Program-made: the position numbers and the translations under genes | Assembly (NCBI GenBank): GCA_002163135.1 | Contig: MAAN01000006.1 | Location: 88,071 to 152,070 of the forward strand | DNA: 64,000 nucleotides | Direction of reading: 5' to 3' | Source of the DNA: Alphaproteobacteria bacterium 46_93_T64 | Lineage (GTDB): Bacteria; Pseudomonadota; Alphaproteobacteria; Sneathiellales; Sneathiellaceae | In this document: positions 52,227 to 61,428 of the stretch, piece after piece | How positions within the stretch are numbered: the first letter of the stretch is position 1 | Layout: every line of letters starts with the position of its first letter | The notes under the pieces: model-generated | The model's database searches: none | Told to the model about the DNA's origin: nothing | What the model saw: only the letters and a program-made list of their open reading frames with translations

Positions 52227-53498
52227 ATGAAATTGAAACCTGAAGAATTCCTTCGGCAGTTGTTTGATGTTGCTATTGACGCTGCCTATCCAAAAATCAA
52301 TCAAATGCCGCTCCCGAGTGCAGTTGCAGGTAAAACCATTGTCATCGGAGCGGGAAAGGCCGCGGCTTCCATGGCGAAGGTGGTGGAAGATAATTTTGCT
52401 GGTGAGATTTCCGGTCTCGTCATAACGCGCTATGAACACGGGCTGAAACTAAAGGATATTAAAGTGGTGGAAGCCGGTCATCCAGTGCCAGATGAAGAAG
52501 GCGCACTGGCGGCCGAAGAAATCCTGAAACTGGTGGAAGGGCTCGGCGAGGATGATCAAGTCATCTGCCTTATCTCAGGTGGTGGCTCATCATTGCTCTC
52601 CCTTCCTGTTCCAGGTGTCTCGCTTGACAGTAAGAAGCAGATAAATAAAGCGTTATTGGCGTCTGGCGCCACAATTTCAGAAATTAATACTGTCCGCAAA
52701 AAACTCTCTGCCATAAAGGGCGGGCGTTTGGCTGCTGCAGCGTATCCCGCCAAAATTGTGACTTATATGATTTCCGACGTGCCGGGAGATGATCCTTCTG
52801 TCATAGCGTCAGGCCCCACGATCGCGGACATCACAACCTTGAAGGATGCTTTGGTTGTTTTGAATAAATACGCCATCACGATACCTGTAGATGTCGAGGC
52901 ACATTTTAAAACGGAAAATGCAGAACCACTCAAAGAAGATCATCCGGCCTTTAATTTTTGCGAAAATCATATGATTTCCATACCGCAAGATGCATTGCAA
53001 GCCGCAGCTGCTTTAGCACGGGAGTGTGGGATAGAGCCGGTAATTTTGGGAGACAGTATTGAAGGTGAAGCAAAAGATGTTGCGCGTGTTTTTGCTGGCA
53101 TCACACGGCAAGTGCTGGATCATGATCAACCATCTGCTAAACCCTGTGTTTTGTTGTCTGGCGGTGAGACGACAGTGACAGTATCAAAAAACGAAGCTCC
53201 AACGGGCAGAGGGGGACGGAACGCCGAATTCTTGCTTGCTTTTGTTAATGCCCTCGGGTCTGAAAAAAACGTCTATGCGCTCGCCGCTGATACAGACGGA
53301 ATTGATGGGACTGAAGATAATGCCGGCGCGATTTTTGATCCAACAACGCATCAAAGAGCAAACATCGCAAAACTCGATATTCGAGATTTTTTGGATCGCC
53401 ACGATGCCTATAATTTTTTTGACGCACTGGGTGATTTGGTCGTAACCGGCCCTACACGCACCAACGTAAATGATTTTCGGGCAATTTTGATTTTGTAA
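52227..53498 (+). CDS. Glycerate 2-kinase (MOFRL family)
   Basis: This 423-residue protein has the DUF4147/MOFRL architecture: IVIGAGKAAASMAKVVE near residue 35, QVICLISGGGSSLLSLPVPG (about 111-130), and the C-terminal LSGGETTVTV...GRGGRNAEFLLA with ADTDGIDGTEDNAGA. It phosphorylates D-glycerate, feeding the serine or glyoxylate pathway into glycolysis. Equivalent genes are called gckA, glxK or ttuD; the symbol is left empty. It ends three bases before the convergent XRE-cupin gene. Confidence 0.92.
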   Translation: MKLKPEEFLRQLFDVAIDAAYPKINQMPLPSAVAGKTIVIGAGKAAASMAKVVEDNFAGEISGLVITRYEHGLKLKDIKVVEAGHPVPDEEGALAAEEILKLVEGLGEDDQVICLISGGGSSLLSLPVPGVSLDSKKQINKALLASGATISEINTVRKKLSAIKGGRLAAAAYPAKIVTYMISDVPGDDPSVIASGPTIADITTLKDALVVLNKYAITIPVDVEAHFKTENAEPLKEDHPAFNFCENHMISIPQDALQAAAALARECGIEPVILGDSIEGEAKDVARVFAGITRQVLDHDQPSAKPCVLLSGGETTVTVSKNEAPTGRGGRNAEFLLAFVNALGSEKNVYALAADTDGIDGTEDNAGAIFDPTTHQRANIAKLDIRDFLDRHDAYNFFDALGDLVVTGPTRTNVNDFRAILIL

Positions 53499-53501
53499 CC
53501 C

Positions 53502-54074
53502 TTATGCACCGCCAAGCATCATAACTAACAGCGCTTTTGTTTCTTTATCCGTGTTGTTAGAAATTTCATGAGGACGGTCTGCGCCGTAACGGGCAGTCTC
53601 TCCCTGCTTTAGAATACCGATCTCTTCGCCGGTTTTTATTTCAACTTCCCCTTCTAATACAGTCAGGTGTTCAACTGTTCGGGCAATGTGCGGTTCGGAT
53701 ACGAGTTTACCGCCCGGTTGTAGGCATACCTCATACCATTCGATGTTATTCACAAGGTCTGCCGGACTTAAAATCTTAAGTGTATAGGTCCCGTTAGGAT
53801 CGTGAAGAACAGGGGCAGAGGCAGCGGTAACGATCGTCAGGCTATTGCCACTTTCTTCTCCGCGGATTAACTCATCAATTGTTTGCCCCAAGGCATCAGC
53901 CAGTCGCCAGACGATTGCAAGGGTAGGATTGGTCTCGTTCCGCTCTATTTGAGATAACATGGATTTAGAAACACCGCATTGGCCAGCTAATTGATCAAGC
54001 GTCAACTGTTTTTGCTTTCGCAAGCGGTTGATGGTTTTACCGACGGTCGGGGTGGTTAGTGATTTTTCAGTCAT
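53502..54074 (-). CDS. XRE-family regulator with cupin domain
   Basis: This protein of about 190 residues has an N-terminal HTH (INRLRKQKQLTLDQLAGQCG, then VSKSMLSQIERNETNPTLAI) and a C-terminal cupin (VEHLTVLEGEVEIKTGEEIG and GADRPHEISN). It is probably a repressor or activator sensing a small amino-acid-related molecule. It is divergent from tdh-kbl, with a palindrome in between. The frame could also start at 54095 (MGFSTFTM); the ATG at 54074 (MTEKSLTTP) is preferred for family resemblance. Neither has a good Shine-Dalgarno site. Confidence 0.87.
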   Translation of the reverse strand: MTEKSLTTPTVGKTINRLRKQKQLTLDQLAGQCGVSKSMLSQIERNETNPTLAIVWRLADALGQTIDELIRGEESGNSLTIVTAASAPVLHDPNGTYTLKILSPADLVNNIEWYEVCLQPGGKLVSEPHIARTVEHLTVLEGEVEIKTGEEIGILKQGETARYGADRPHEISNNTDKETKALLVMMLGGA

Positions 54075-54109
54075 AGTAAATGTAGAAAATCCCATTGACA
54101 GGATAAAAA

Positions 54110-54148
54110 TCCAGTATAATGTACAAGAATATTTTCCAGTATACTGGA
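54110..54148. promoter_or_regulatory. Candidate operator between XRE-cupin gene and tdh
   Basis: A perfect 14-base palindrome TCCAGTATACTGGA (54135-54148) is preceded by a half-site TCCAGTATA (54110-54118), 25 bases upstream in the same orientation. It lies in the divergent promoter region and fits binding by an XRE-family dimer. Confidence 0.6.
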
Positions 54149-54178
54149 TTTATTTCATTTTACTAGCGAGCAATTCAA

Positions 54179-55237
54179 ATGTTTACAATAGCCAAAGCCA
54201 AGTCGGAATACGGTATCTGGTCTTCTGACCAGCCCACCCTAGCAGCACCGGGCCGTGGTATGGTTATGGTAGATGTTATTGCGGCAGGTATTTGCGGTAC
54301 TGATTTCCACATTTACCGTTGGGACGAATGGTCGTCTTCTCGAATTAAAACACCAATGACAATTGGGCATGAATTTGTTGGTACTATTAGCGCAATCGGA
54401 GAAGATGTTGCCGGATTTGAGATCGGAGAGCGTGTCTCTGCTGAGTGCCATATCGCTTGCGGCGAATGCGCACTTTGTCGTACTGGAAATACTCATATTT
54501 GTGAGAAAACAGAGATAATTGGCGTGGATCGCCCGGGAGCGTTTGCGGAACAGGTTCTAATACCAGCAACCAATTTATGGAAAGTACCGGATGTCATTCC
54601 AAACCGCCAAGCGGCTGTTTTTGATCCGGTCGGAAATGCCATGCATATGGTTACAACAGCAAAAGTTACAGCACGTGATGTGCTTATTGTTGGGGGCGGT
54701 CCGATCGGCTTATTCGCAGCAGCGATTGCTAAATCCCATGGTGCACGCACAGTTGTTGTGCAGGAACCTAATCAGGCACGTGCAGCTATCGCAAACAGTC
54801 TTGACTTGGATTTAGTAGTTAATCCACGTCAGGAAGAGAGTAGATCCGAAATATTGAAAGTGACGGAAGCTCGCGGCCCGGATGTGGTTCTGGAAGTAAG
54901 CGGAAACGGGGCCGCGTTAAACGCCGCGCTGGATATCGCTGCGCCGGGGGCAACGGTTGCTCTGCTTGGGATTCCAGGAGGACCAGTTGAGCTGGACTTG
55001 GGCGGCAAAGTTGTCATGAAAGGGATTAGTCTAATTGGTGTTACTGGTCGTCGTATGTATGAAACCTGGTTTCAGGTTGAAGCATTTATGCTCAAAAATC
55101 CGGAACTAATTGATAAAGTTATTACGCATATTCTTCCTGCAAAGGATTTCGCAGAAGGATTTAAATTGATGGAGGACGGGGCCTGCGGAAAAGTAGTGCT
55201 CGATTTTCAAAGCCTGAAAACAGGAACCGTACAATGA
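54179..55237 (+). CDS. tdh: L-threonine 3-dehydrogenase-like zinc alcohol dehydrogenase
   Basis: This 352-residue enzyme has catalytic zinc ligands C39 (ICGTDFHIYRWDEW) and H64-E65 (GHEFVG), the structural zinc cysteines (CHIACGECALCRTGNTHIC) and a Rossmann motif VGGGPIGLFAAAIAK. The CGTD-H-Y-WDEW pattern is that of Tdh. It oxidises L-threonine to 2-amino-3-oxobutyrate with NAD. The stop codon overlaps the kbl start (ATGA, 55234), which supports this pathway over a generic alcohol dehydrogenase. Confidence 0.9.
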   Translation: MFTIAKAKSEYGIWSSDQPTLAAPGRGMVMVDVIAAGICGTDFHIYRWDEWSSSRIKTPMTIGHEFVGTISAIGEDVAGFEIGERVSAECHIACGECALCRTGNTHICEKTEIIGVDRPGAFAEQVLIPATNLWKVPDVIPNRQAAVFDPVGNAMHMVTTAKVTARDVLIVGGGPIGLFAAAIAKSHGARTVVVQEPNQARAAIANSLDLDLVVNPRQEESRSEILKVTEARGPDVVLEVSGNGAALNAALDIAAPGATVALLGIPGGPVELDLGGKVVMKGISLIGVTGRRMYETWFQVEAFMLKNPELIDKVITHILPAKDFAEGFKLMEDGACGKVVLDFQSLKTGTVQ

Positions 55238-56412
55238 GCCAAGCATTACTAACACGACTTTCACATGCTCTTGAAGATGCTGAAGAAAATGGAACCTATA
55301 AACACCTCAAATCTATTGAAGGGCCGATAGGCGCAGAAATCCAGTTAGAAGGTCGGAAGCATATTTCACTATTATCTTCCAATGACTATCTGGGCCTTGC
55401 CAACCATCCAGTTGTCGTTGAAGCGGCACGGGATGCGCTTTTGAAGTATGGTGCGAGTACTGCATCCGTTCGATTTATCTGTGGGACGCAGGATATTCAT
55501 CAAAAACTCGAAACCTCTTTGGCCGAGCTCCACGGAACTGAAGCCTCGCTCACTTATTCATCATGCTGGTCGGCGAATACCGGGTTGTTCGCCGCTATTT
55601 GCGGAGAAGGGGATGTTATTCTTTCCGATGAACTCAATCATGCAAGTTTAATCGATGGTATTCGGGCAACAGCGAAGAGTGTTGTTCGGAAGGTTTATAA
55701 ACATTCAGATATGTCGGATTTGGAACGTCAACTCAAAGAACATCAAACTGCACCAGTACGGCTTATCGTCACAGACGGCGTTTTTTCAATGGAGGGAGAT
55801 ATTGCACCACTAGATAAAATTGTTGAATTGGCGACGCAATATGACGCCTTAGTTATCTTGGATGATAGTCATGGGCTTGGCGTGCTGGGAGAAACCGGCC
55901 GCGGAGTTGCCGAGCATTTTGGTGTGATGAACAAAATTGATATCTTTACTGGAACGCTCGGAAAAGCGCTCGCCGCTGGAACTGGTGGGTTTGTCGCCGG
56001 GCCCAAAGCAATTACAGAAACATTGATCCAAAAATCAAGACCGCACCTATTTTCTAATGCCTTACCGCCGAGTGTCGCTGCTGCAGGATGTAAATCCATA
56101 GAATTGCTTCGTGAGCATCCCGAATGGGCAAAGGAACTTCAGGAAAAAGCGCTGTGGTTCCGTAATCACCTGAGATCACTAGGACTTAATCCACTTGATG
56201 GCGATAGTGCAATTGTACCGGTGATTTTGGGAGAAACAGCAACAGCTATTCGAATTGCTAAGGCGATGTTGGAAAAAGGTGTGTTTGTCACAGGATTCGG
56301 TTTTCCGGTTGTACCGGAAGGAGAAGCGCGGCTCCGCTTTCAAATTTCTCACGCACATGAAAAATCTCGATTACTGTATGCAGCAGAGAGTTTGAAGACG
56401 TGTTTATCATAA
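55234..56412 (+). CDS. kbl: Glycine C-acetyltransferase (2-amino-3-ketobutyrate CoA ligase)
   Basis: This 392-residue alpha-oxoamine synthase uses PLP. It has SSNDYLGLANHP, YGASTASVRFICGTQDIH, DGVFSMEGDIAPL, DDSHGLGVLGETGRG and the PLP lysine in TGTLGKALAAGTGG. It cleaves 2-amino-3-oxobutyrate with CoA to glycine and acetyl-CoA. The overlap with tdh identifies it as Kbl rather than BioF. This pair degrades threonine to glycine under control of the divergent regulator, which is inference. Confidence 0.93.
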   Translation: MSQALLTRLSHALEDAEENGTYKHLKSIEGPIGAEIQLEGRKHISLLSSNDYLGLANHPVVVEAARDALLKYGASTASVRFICGTQDIHQKLETSLAELHGTEASLTYSSCWSANTGLFAAICGEGDVILSDELNHASLIDGIRATAKSVVRKVYKHSDMSDLERQLKEHQTAPVRLIVTDGVFSMEGDIAPLDKIVELATQYDALVILDDSHGLGVLGETGRGVAEHFGVMNKIDIFTGTLGKALAAGTGGFVAGPKAITETLIQKSRPHLFSNALPPSVAAAGCKSIELLREHPEWAKELQEKALWFRNHLRSLGLNPLDGDSAIVPVILGETATAIRIAKAMLEKGVFVTGFGFPVVPEGEARLRFQISHAHEKSRLLYAAESLKTCLS

Positions 56413-56689
56413 CAGGCAAGGGATAGCAGCTTGAAATTAATTGCTTTTCTTATGCGATTGAGAATTGGTCAATCTTGTTTCACACAAAGACGTCAGAAGT
56501 ATGTTGATTAAGATAACATTAAATTTAAATGAACAATTAATTTAATTAAAACAATGGGATAGAATTGGTTTCGGGTTCTTGAGTTTTGCATTTATTACTT
56601 GATTTAATTCTAATTAATACCACCTTACAGATAGGACTTCTCATGGAAAATTGACTTGGGATAGGGCTGTGCAAAGGTGGAGCAACTAG
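56413..56689. promoter_or_regulatory. AT-rich intergenic region upstream of prkA
   Basis: These 277 bases between kbl and prkA are very AT-rich, with stretches such as TTAATTTAATTAAAA, and have no gene or hairpin terminator that I can see. They should carry the prkA operon promoter. The ribosome site for prkA appears weak (GGTGGAGCAACTAG before the ATG at 56690, with GGAG 8 bases upstream). Confidence 0.35.
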
Positions 56690-58624
56690 ATGAGCAAGAA
56701 ACGTGATGATTTCAAGGAAATTATAAAGCGAGATCAGGCAGAACGTAAAAGTCAGATCTGGAGTGGTAGTTTTCTTGAATATTTGGAGTTAGTTAGAGAG
56801 ACCCCTAGCGTCTATGCTCTTGCGCATCGGCATATGTATGATGTGATTTCATCCGCGGGTGAGATACCTCCTGATGAAATGGATGATAGCGCAAGAAGTT
56901 TGAAATTATGGGGGGATTCACCACCCAGAATGTATAACTTCTTCAAGTCTGAATTTTTTGGTGTTGAGCCTGCATTGGAAAAAATTGTTCGCTATTTTCA
57001 CGCTGCTGCGATGAAAGGCGAGGAAAGTAGGCAAGTTCTATATCTAATGGGACCAGTAGGTGCCGGTAAAAGCTCAATCGCGGAACATCTGAAACGCGGC
57101 CTTACGGAAGCGCCTCCCATCTACGTTATAGATGGGTGTCCTATTCGGGAAGAACCGCTTCACCTTATTCCCCGGCCACTTCGTGAAAAATTCAACGAAA
57201 TGCTGGATGTCCAAATTGAAGGTGAACTATGCCCTGTTTGCCGTCATCGTCTGGAACATGAATTCGACGGGAAATACGAAAAATTCCCAGTCTCCACCAG
57301 TACCTTTTCACGCATGCACCGGCGCGGTATTGCGGTTGTCCCACCTGTTGATCCCAACAATCAGGATACATCCGTTCTGATAGGATCTGAGGATATCTCC
57401 AAACTTGATCAATATTCTGAAGGTGATCCCAGAGTTTTGGATTTGAACGGTGCCTTTAATGCAGGGAACCGAGGGCTTGTCGAATTTATCGAGGTTTTCA
57501 AAAACGAAACGGAATACTTGCATTCAATTATTACAGCAACACAGGAAAAATTTGTCCCAGCACCGGGGCGCCACGGCACCATCTATGTGGATAGCGTTAT
57601 TCTGGCCCACTCTAACGAAGCTGAATGGCGGCGGTTTAAGGCCGACCATACCAACGAAGCTATTCTGGATCGAATTGTAACGGTTAAAGTGCCTTATAAT
57701 CTGCGCTTGCAGGAAGAGGTAAAAATCTATGAGAAAATGTTGGGCCGTTCCGGATTTAAATCTCACATCGCACCACATACTTTAGAAGTAGCAGCAATGT
57801 TTGCGGTTATGAGCCGCCTTGAAAAATCCCCAAAATGTGACGTTGTTACTAAGATGCGGCTTTATAACGGGGAAGATGTCGTTGAAAAGGGCCGTGCTAA
57901 GAAAATCGATATTCGGGAGTTAAAAGAGGATACAATAACAGAAGGGATGAATGGTATCTCGCCTCGTTTCATCATGAAAGCGATCGATACAGCGCTAACA
58001 GATAGCGAGGAGGGGATTACTCCAATTCATATCCGCGATGTGATGATTAACATGGTCAAGGAAATGGAATTTGCTGACGATATTCGAAAGAATTATCTGG
58101 AGCTACTTCAAGATACCATTCACAAAGCCTATCTGGAAATTCTTGAAAAGGAAATCACCAAGGCATTTGTTTATGCTTATGAAGAACAGGCGGAAACATT
58201 GTTCCAGAATTATTTGGACCATGCCGAAGCCTATGTGAATAAAACAACACTTAAGGACCGAAATTCCAGTGATGCTATGGAGCCTGATGAAGTCTTCTTG
58301 AAGAACATTGAAGAGCAAATTGCGATCATTGGCTCGTCAGTAGACGGCTTTAGGCAAGAAGTGATTTCTTATCTTTGGGCCGTTGGCAGGCGCGGTAAGA
58401 AGGTTGATTATAAAAGCTATGACCCACTTCGTGAAGCCATAGAGAAGAAACTCATGGAATCTGTCCGAGATATAAGCCGGATTATTACAAAGGCACGTAC
58501 TCGGGACGAGGACCAACAAGAGAAGTTTGGGAGCCTTGTTGATAACATGTTAGAGCGCGGATACAACGAGTATTCTGCTGACGTAGTGCTCAAATACGCT
58601 GCAAATCACCTTTGGAAGGATTAA
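56690..58624 (+). CDS. prkA: PrkA family serine protein kinase (YeaG-like)
   Basis: This 644-residue protein has the AAA-like PrkA domain with Walker A GPVGAGKSS (121-129). A zinc-binding-like CPVCRHRLEHEF segment follows (about 184-195), then GLVEFIEVFKNETEYLHSII and the C-terminal PrkA kinase domain. Homologues (E. coli YeaG, Bacillus PrkA) act in stationary-phase, nitrogen-starvation and stress responses. It is followed by a YeaH-like protein and SpoVR, the standard co-occurring trio. Confidence 0.95.
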   Translation: MSKKRDDFKEIIKRDQAERKSQIWSGSFLEYLELVRETPSVYALAHRHMYDVISSAGEIPPDEMDDSARSLKLWGDSPPRMYNFFKSEFFGVEPALEKIVRYFHAAAMKGEESRQVLYLMGPVGAGKSSIAEHLKRGLTEAPPIYVIDGCPIREEPLHLIPRPLREKFNEMLDVQIEGELCPVCRHRLEHEFDGKYEKFPVSTSTFSRMHRRGIAVVPPVDPNNQDTSVLIGSEDISKLDQYSEGDPRVLDLNGAFNAGNRGLVEFIEVFKNETEYLHSIITATQEKFVPAPGRHGTIYVDSVILAHSNEAEWRRFKADHTNEAILDRIVTVKVPYNLRLQEEVKIYEKMLGRSGFKSHIAPHTLEVAAMFAVMSRLEKSPKCDVVTKMRLYNGEDVVEKGRAKKIDIRELKEDTITEGMNGISPRFIMKAIDTALTDSEEGITPIHIRDVMINMVKEMEFADDIRKNYLELLQDTIHKAYLEILEKEITKAFVYAYEEQAETLFQNYLDHAEAYVNKTTLKDRNSSDAMEPDEVFLKNIEEQIAIIGSSVDGFRQEVISYLWAVGRRGKKVDYKSYDPLREAIEKKLMESVRDISRIITKARTRDEDQQEKFGSLVDNMLERGYNEYSADVVLKYAANHLWKD

Positions 58625-58634
58625 GGAGGGGACG

Positions 58635-59873
58635 ATGGGAGCTATCTTTCGTCCCTATTCACCGTCTGATAGTTTACAATCTGATCGATCATCTGGTGAC
58701 CGTCAAAGGCATCGTGAAAAGCTTCGCGAGGTTTTGAAGGGCAATATTGCTGATGTTATTTCAGAACAATCAATTATCGGGCGCGGACCGGATAGTATCG
58801 TTAAGGTCCCAATTAGAGGCATAAAAGAATATCGTTTTGTGTACGGCCAGAACCAGCCAAGAGTTGCTCAAGGCAACGGGGAAAGCGAGCAAGGGCAGAA
58901 GGTTGGTAAAGCAGAAGGTTCTGGTAATCCCGAAGACGGGCAGGCGGGCAATATGCCCGGTGAAGACTATTACGAAACTGATGTCAGTCTCGAAGAGTTA
59001 GTCGAGATCATGTTTGAAGATTTGGAGCTACCAGATCTTGAAAGCAGACCTTTACGCGCCATAGAAGCAGAATACACACACAAACGAAGTGGGACTAAGC
59101 GGGTCGGAATTAGAGCGCATCTGGATAAGAAGAAGACGGCTAAAAGCCGGATAAAACGGCGATTTGTAAAGCAGAAAATTGAAAATGCTAGGTCCCAAGG
59201 AGCTCTCGCCGAAGATGAAGAGGAAGAGACACAACGCTTCCCATTTAATCAGAAAGATTTCAGGTATCATCGCCATAAGCCCGATATCAGATACGAGTCC
59301 AACGCTGTTGTGCTTTGTATTATGGATACCTCTGGTTCAATGAATGTGATGAAGAAGTATTTGGCGCGCTGCTTTTTCTTTTTACTGTATCAATTCGTAC
59401 GGTTGAAGTACCGACAAACCGAATTGGTTTTTATTGCCCACGATACTGTTGCGAAAGAAGTGAACGAGGACGATTTCTTCCATAAAGGCGAGTCTGGTGG
59501 CACGATGATTTCGTCGGGGTATCAAAAAGCGCTGGATATTATTCAGGACCGCTTTGATCCGTCACTCTGGAACGTTTATGCATTTCACTGTTCCGACGGA
59601 GATAACTTTCAAGAAGATATTCCAAAGACAATGGAACTTGCAGGCAAGCTTTGTGAGAACTGCAATCTGTTTGGTTATGGCGAGATAAAGCCAACCGGAT
59701 CAATTGCCTGGGGAACACCAATGCTTGAAAAGTATGATGATTTTAAGGCCTCAAATTTCGCAACCATTTGTATCACATCCAAGGCTGATGTTTGGCCGAA
59801 GTTTAAAGCCTTTTTGTCTCGTGAACGCGAGAAATCCACTAGCGTTGAAACGGACCCATTGGGTTGGGGGTGA
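58635..59873 (+). CDS. yeaH: DUF444 / YeaH family protein
   Basis: This 412-residue protein begins with a charged N-terminal region (Ser/Asp/Arg-rich) and then a disordered Gly/Glu linker (about 75-120). A C-terminal von Willebrand-like domain has the MIDAS sequence CIMDTSGSMNVMKK (about residue 234 onward). It is the usual partner of PrkA/YeaG. It begins 10 bases after prkA with AAGGAGGGG upstream, and ends eight bases before spoVR. Confidence 0.94.
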   Translation: MGAIFRPYSPSDSLQSDRSSGDRQRHREKLREVLKGNIADVISEQSIIGRGPDSIVKVPIRGIKEYRFVYGQNQPRVAQGNGESEQGQKVGKAEGSGNPEDGQAGNMPGEDYYETDVSLEELVEIMFEDLELPDLESRPLRAIEAEYTHKRSGTKRVGIRAHLDKKKTAKSRIKRRFVKQKIENARSQGALAEDEEEETQRFPFNQKDFRYHRHKPDIRYESNAVVLCIMDTSGSMNVMKKYLARCFFFLLYQFVRLKYRQTELVFIAHDTVAKEVNEDDFFHKGESGGTMISSGYQKALDIIQDRFDPSLWNVYAFHCSDGDNFQEDIPKTMELAGKLCENCNLFGYGEIKPTGSIAWGTPMLEKYDDFKASNFATICITSKADVWPKFKAFLSREREKSTSVETDPLGWG

Positions 59874-59881
59874 GGTGACAC

Positions 59882-61324
59882 ATGCTGCGCTCTTATGATG
59901 TTAAGGATCTGGAGAAATGGGAAGCCCTGATTTATGAGAAGGTTGAGGAATACGGGCTGAACTGTTATCCGCAAGAGTTTGAAATTTGTGATCATGTTCA
60001 AATGCTTGGTATGATGACCTATCACGGTATGCCGTCTCATTATCCTCACTGGTCGTTTGGGAAATCGTTTGAGCGAACAAAGACCATGTATGATTACGGG
60101 GTGCAGGGAATCCCGTATGAAATGGTAATTAACAGTAATCCATGCATCGCCGGATTGATGAGGGATAACTCACTGTGTTTACAAATACTGACAATGGCGC
60201 ACGTTTATGGTCACAACGACTTTTTTAAAAACAATTTTACGTTTTCTCACACTCATGCAGATCTAATCGTTGCGCGTTTTAAATCCCATGCGGATCGGAT
60301 CAGAGGTTATGTAGAAGATCCGTCAATTGGAGAAGCCGCAGTAGAGCAGATACTTGATGCGGCACATGCTCTATCGTTCCAATGTAGAAGAAATCAAGCC
60401 ATTAAGCGCAGAACACCTGAACAACAGATCAACCGTGCTATTGAAAAAGAATACGAAAATGAAACCACTAATCCAGAAAAAATTAGAGAAATCGAGCGCC
60501 GTTTTCCAGTGGAACCTGAAGAAAATATCCTGTTGTTCATTAGGGACAACAACCCCAGACTAAGTGAGTGGGAAAAAGATCTAATCAATATAGTCCATGA
60601 AGAGGCCCTTTACTTTCAGCCTCAAATGGAGACAAAGATTATCAATGAAGGGTGGGCGTGTTATTGGCACCGGGAAATTATGAACAGTCTGGAACTTCCG
60701 ACAGATATTCATATGGAATTTCTAGTTCGTCACAATCAAGTCGTTCGACCCATTCCGGGGGATCTTAATCCCTATAACATCGGACTGAACCTTTGGGATC
60801 GAATAGAAGAGCTTGAATTTGGAGAGGCACGTAATCACAGCGCTGACCGGCAACCCGATAGCGTCCGAGATAAAATGTTCGAAATTCGAGAAGTCGATCG
60901 GGATTCATCTTTTATCCGGCGGTTTATGGACCGGGAAACCATGGTAAAGCTGGATTTGTTTGAAGCAGAGGTTGAGCACTCCGATTGGGTCATTTCCAAA
61001 ATAGCTGACGAGAAACAATGGAAGACTATCCGCAATCTGCTCGTCCAGTCTGTTGGGCTTGGATCCATACCAGTAATTTCCATTATTGATAGTGATTTGG
61101 AGGGCGCGCGCGGACTGTATTTGAAACATCACTACGAAGGCCGTGAACTGGAAGCCAAATACGCTGAAAAAACACTGGAACATGTCTACAGGTTATGGGG
61201 TCGAAAAGTCGTCCTTGAAACCAAATTGAAGGACAATACGACGCGTTACAGTTTTGACGATACGGGTCTTTCATTGACGGCTGAATTTTCAGACGAGAGT
61301 TTTCCTCCCTATTTCATCCCATAG
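59882..61324 (+). CDS. spoVR: SpoVR family protein
   Basis: This 480-residue protein matches SpoVR/YcgB. It has YHGMPSHYPHWSFGKSFERT (about 52-71), PYEMVINSNPCIAGLMRDNS and AHVYGHNDFFKNN, and HEEALYFQPQMETKIINEGW followed by CYWHREIM. The function is not established: in Bacillus it is linked to spore cortex formation, and in non-sporulating bacteria it occurs with PrkA and YeaH in stress response. It closes the trio. Confidence 0.95.
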   Translation: MLRSYDVKDLEKWEALIYEKVEEYGLNCYPQEFEICDHVQMLGMMTYHGMPSHYPHWSFGKSFERTKTMYDYGVQGIPYEMVINSNPCIAGLMRDNSLCLQILTMAHVYGHNDFFKNNFTFSHTHADLIVARFKSHADRIRGYVEDPSIGEAAVEQILDAAHALSFQCRRNQAIKRRTPEQQINRAIEKEYENETTNPEKIREIERRFPVEPEENILLFIRDNNPRLSEWEKDLINIVHEEALYFQPQMETKIINEGWACYWHREIMNSLELPTDIHMEFLVRHNQVVRPIPGDLNPYNIGLNLWDRIEELEFGEARNHSADRQPDSVRDKMFEIREVDRDSSFIRRFMDRETMVKLDLFEAEVEHSDWVISKIADEKQWKTIRNLLVQSVGLGSIPVISIIDSDLEGARGLYLKHHYEGRELEAKYAEKTLEHVYRLWGRKVVLETKLKDNTTRYSFDDTGLSLTAEFSDESFPPYFIP

Positions 61325-61428
61325 TTTCAAAAAATGTCGCTTTGAGACGATTGCTTTTGCTGACATAGAGTAATACCTATGACTAGAATATTGATCAGAA
61401 TTATTATGATGCTTTCTAGGGGCGAATT

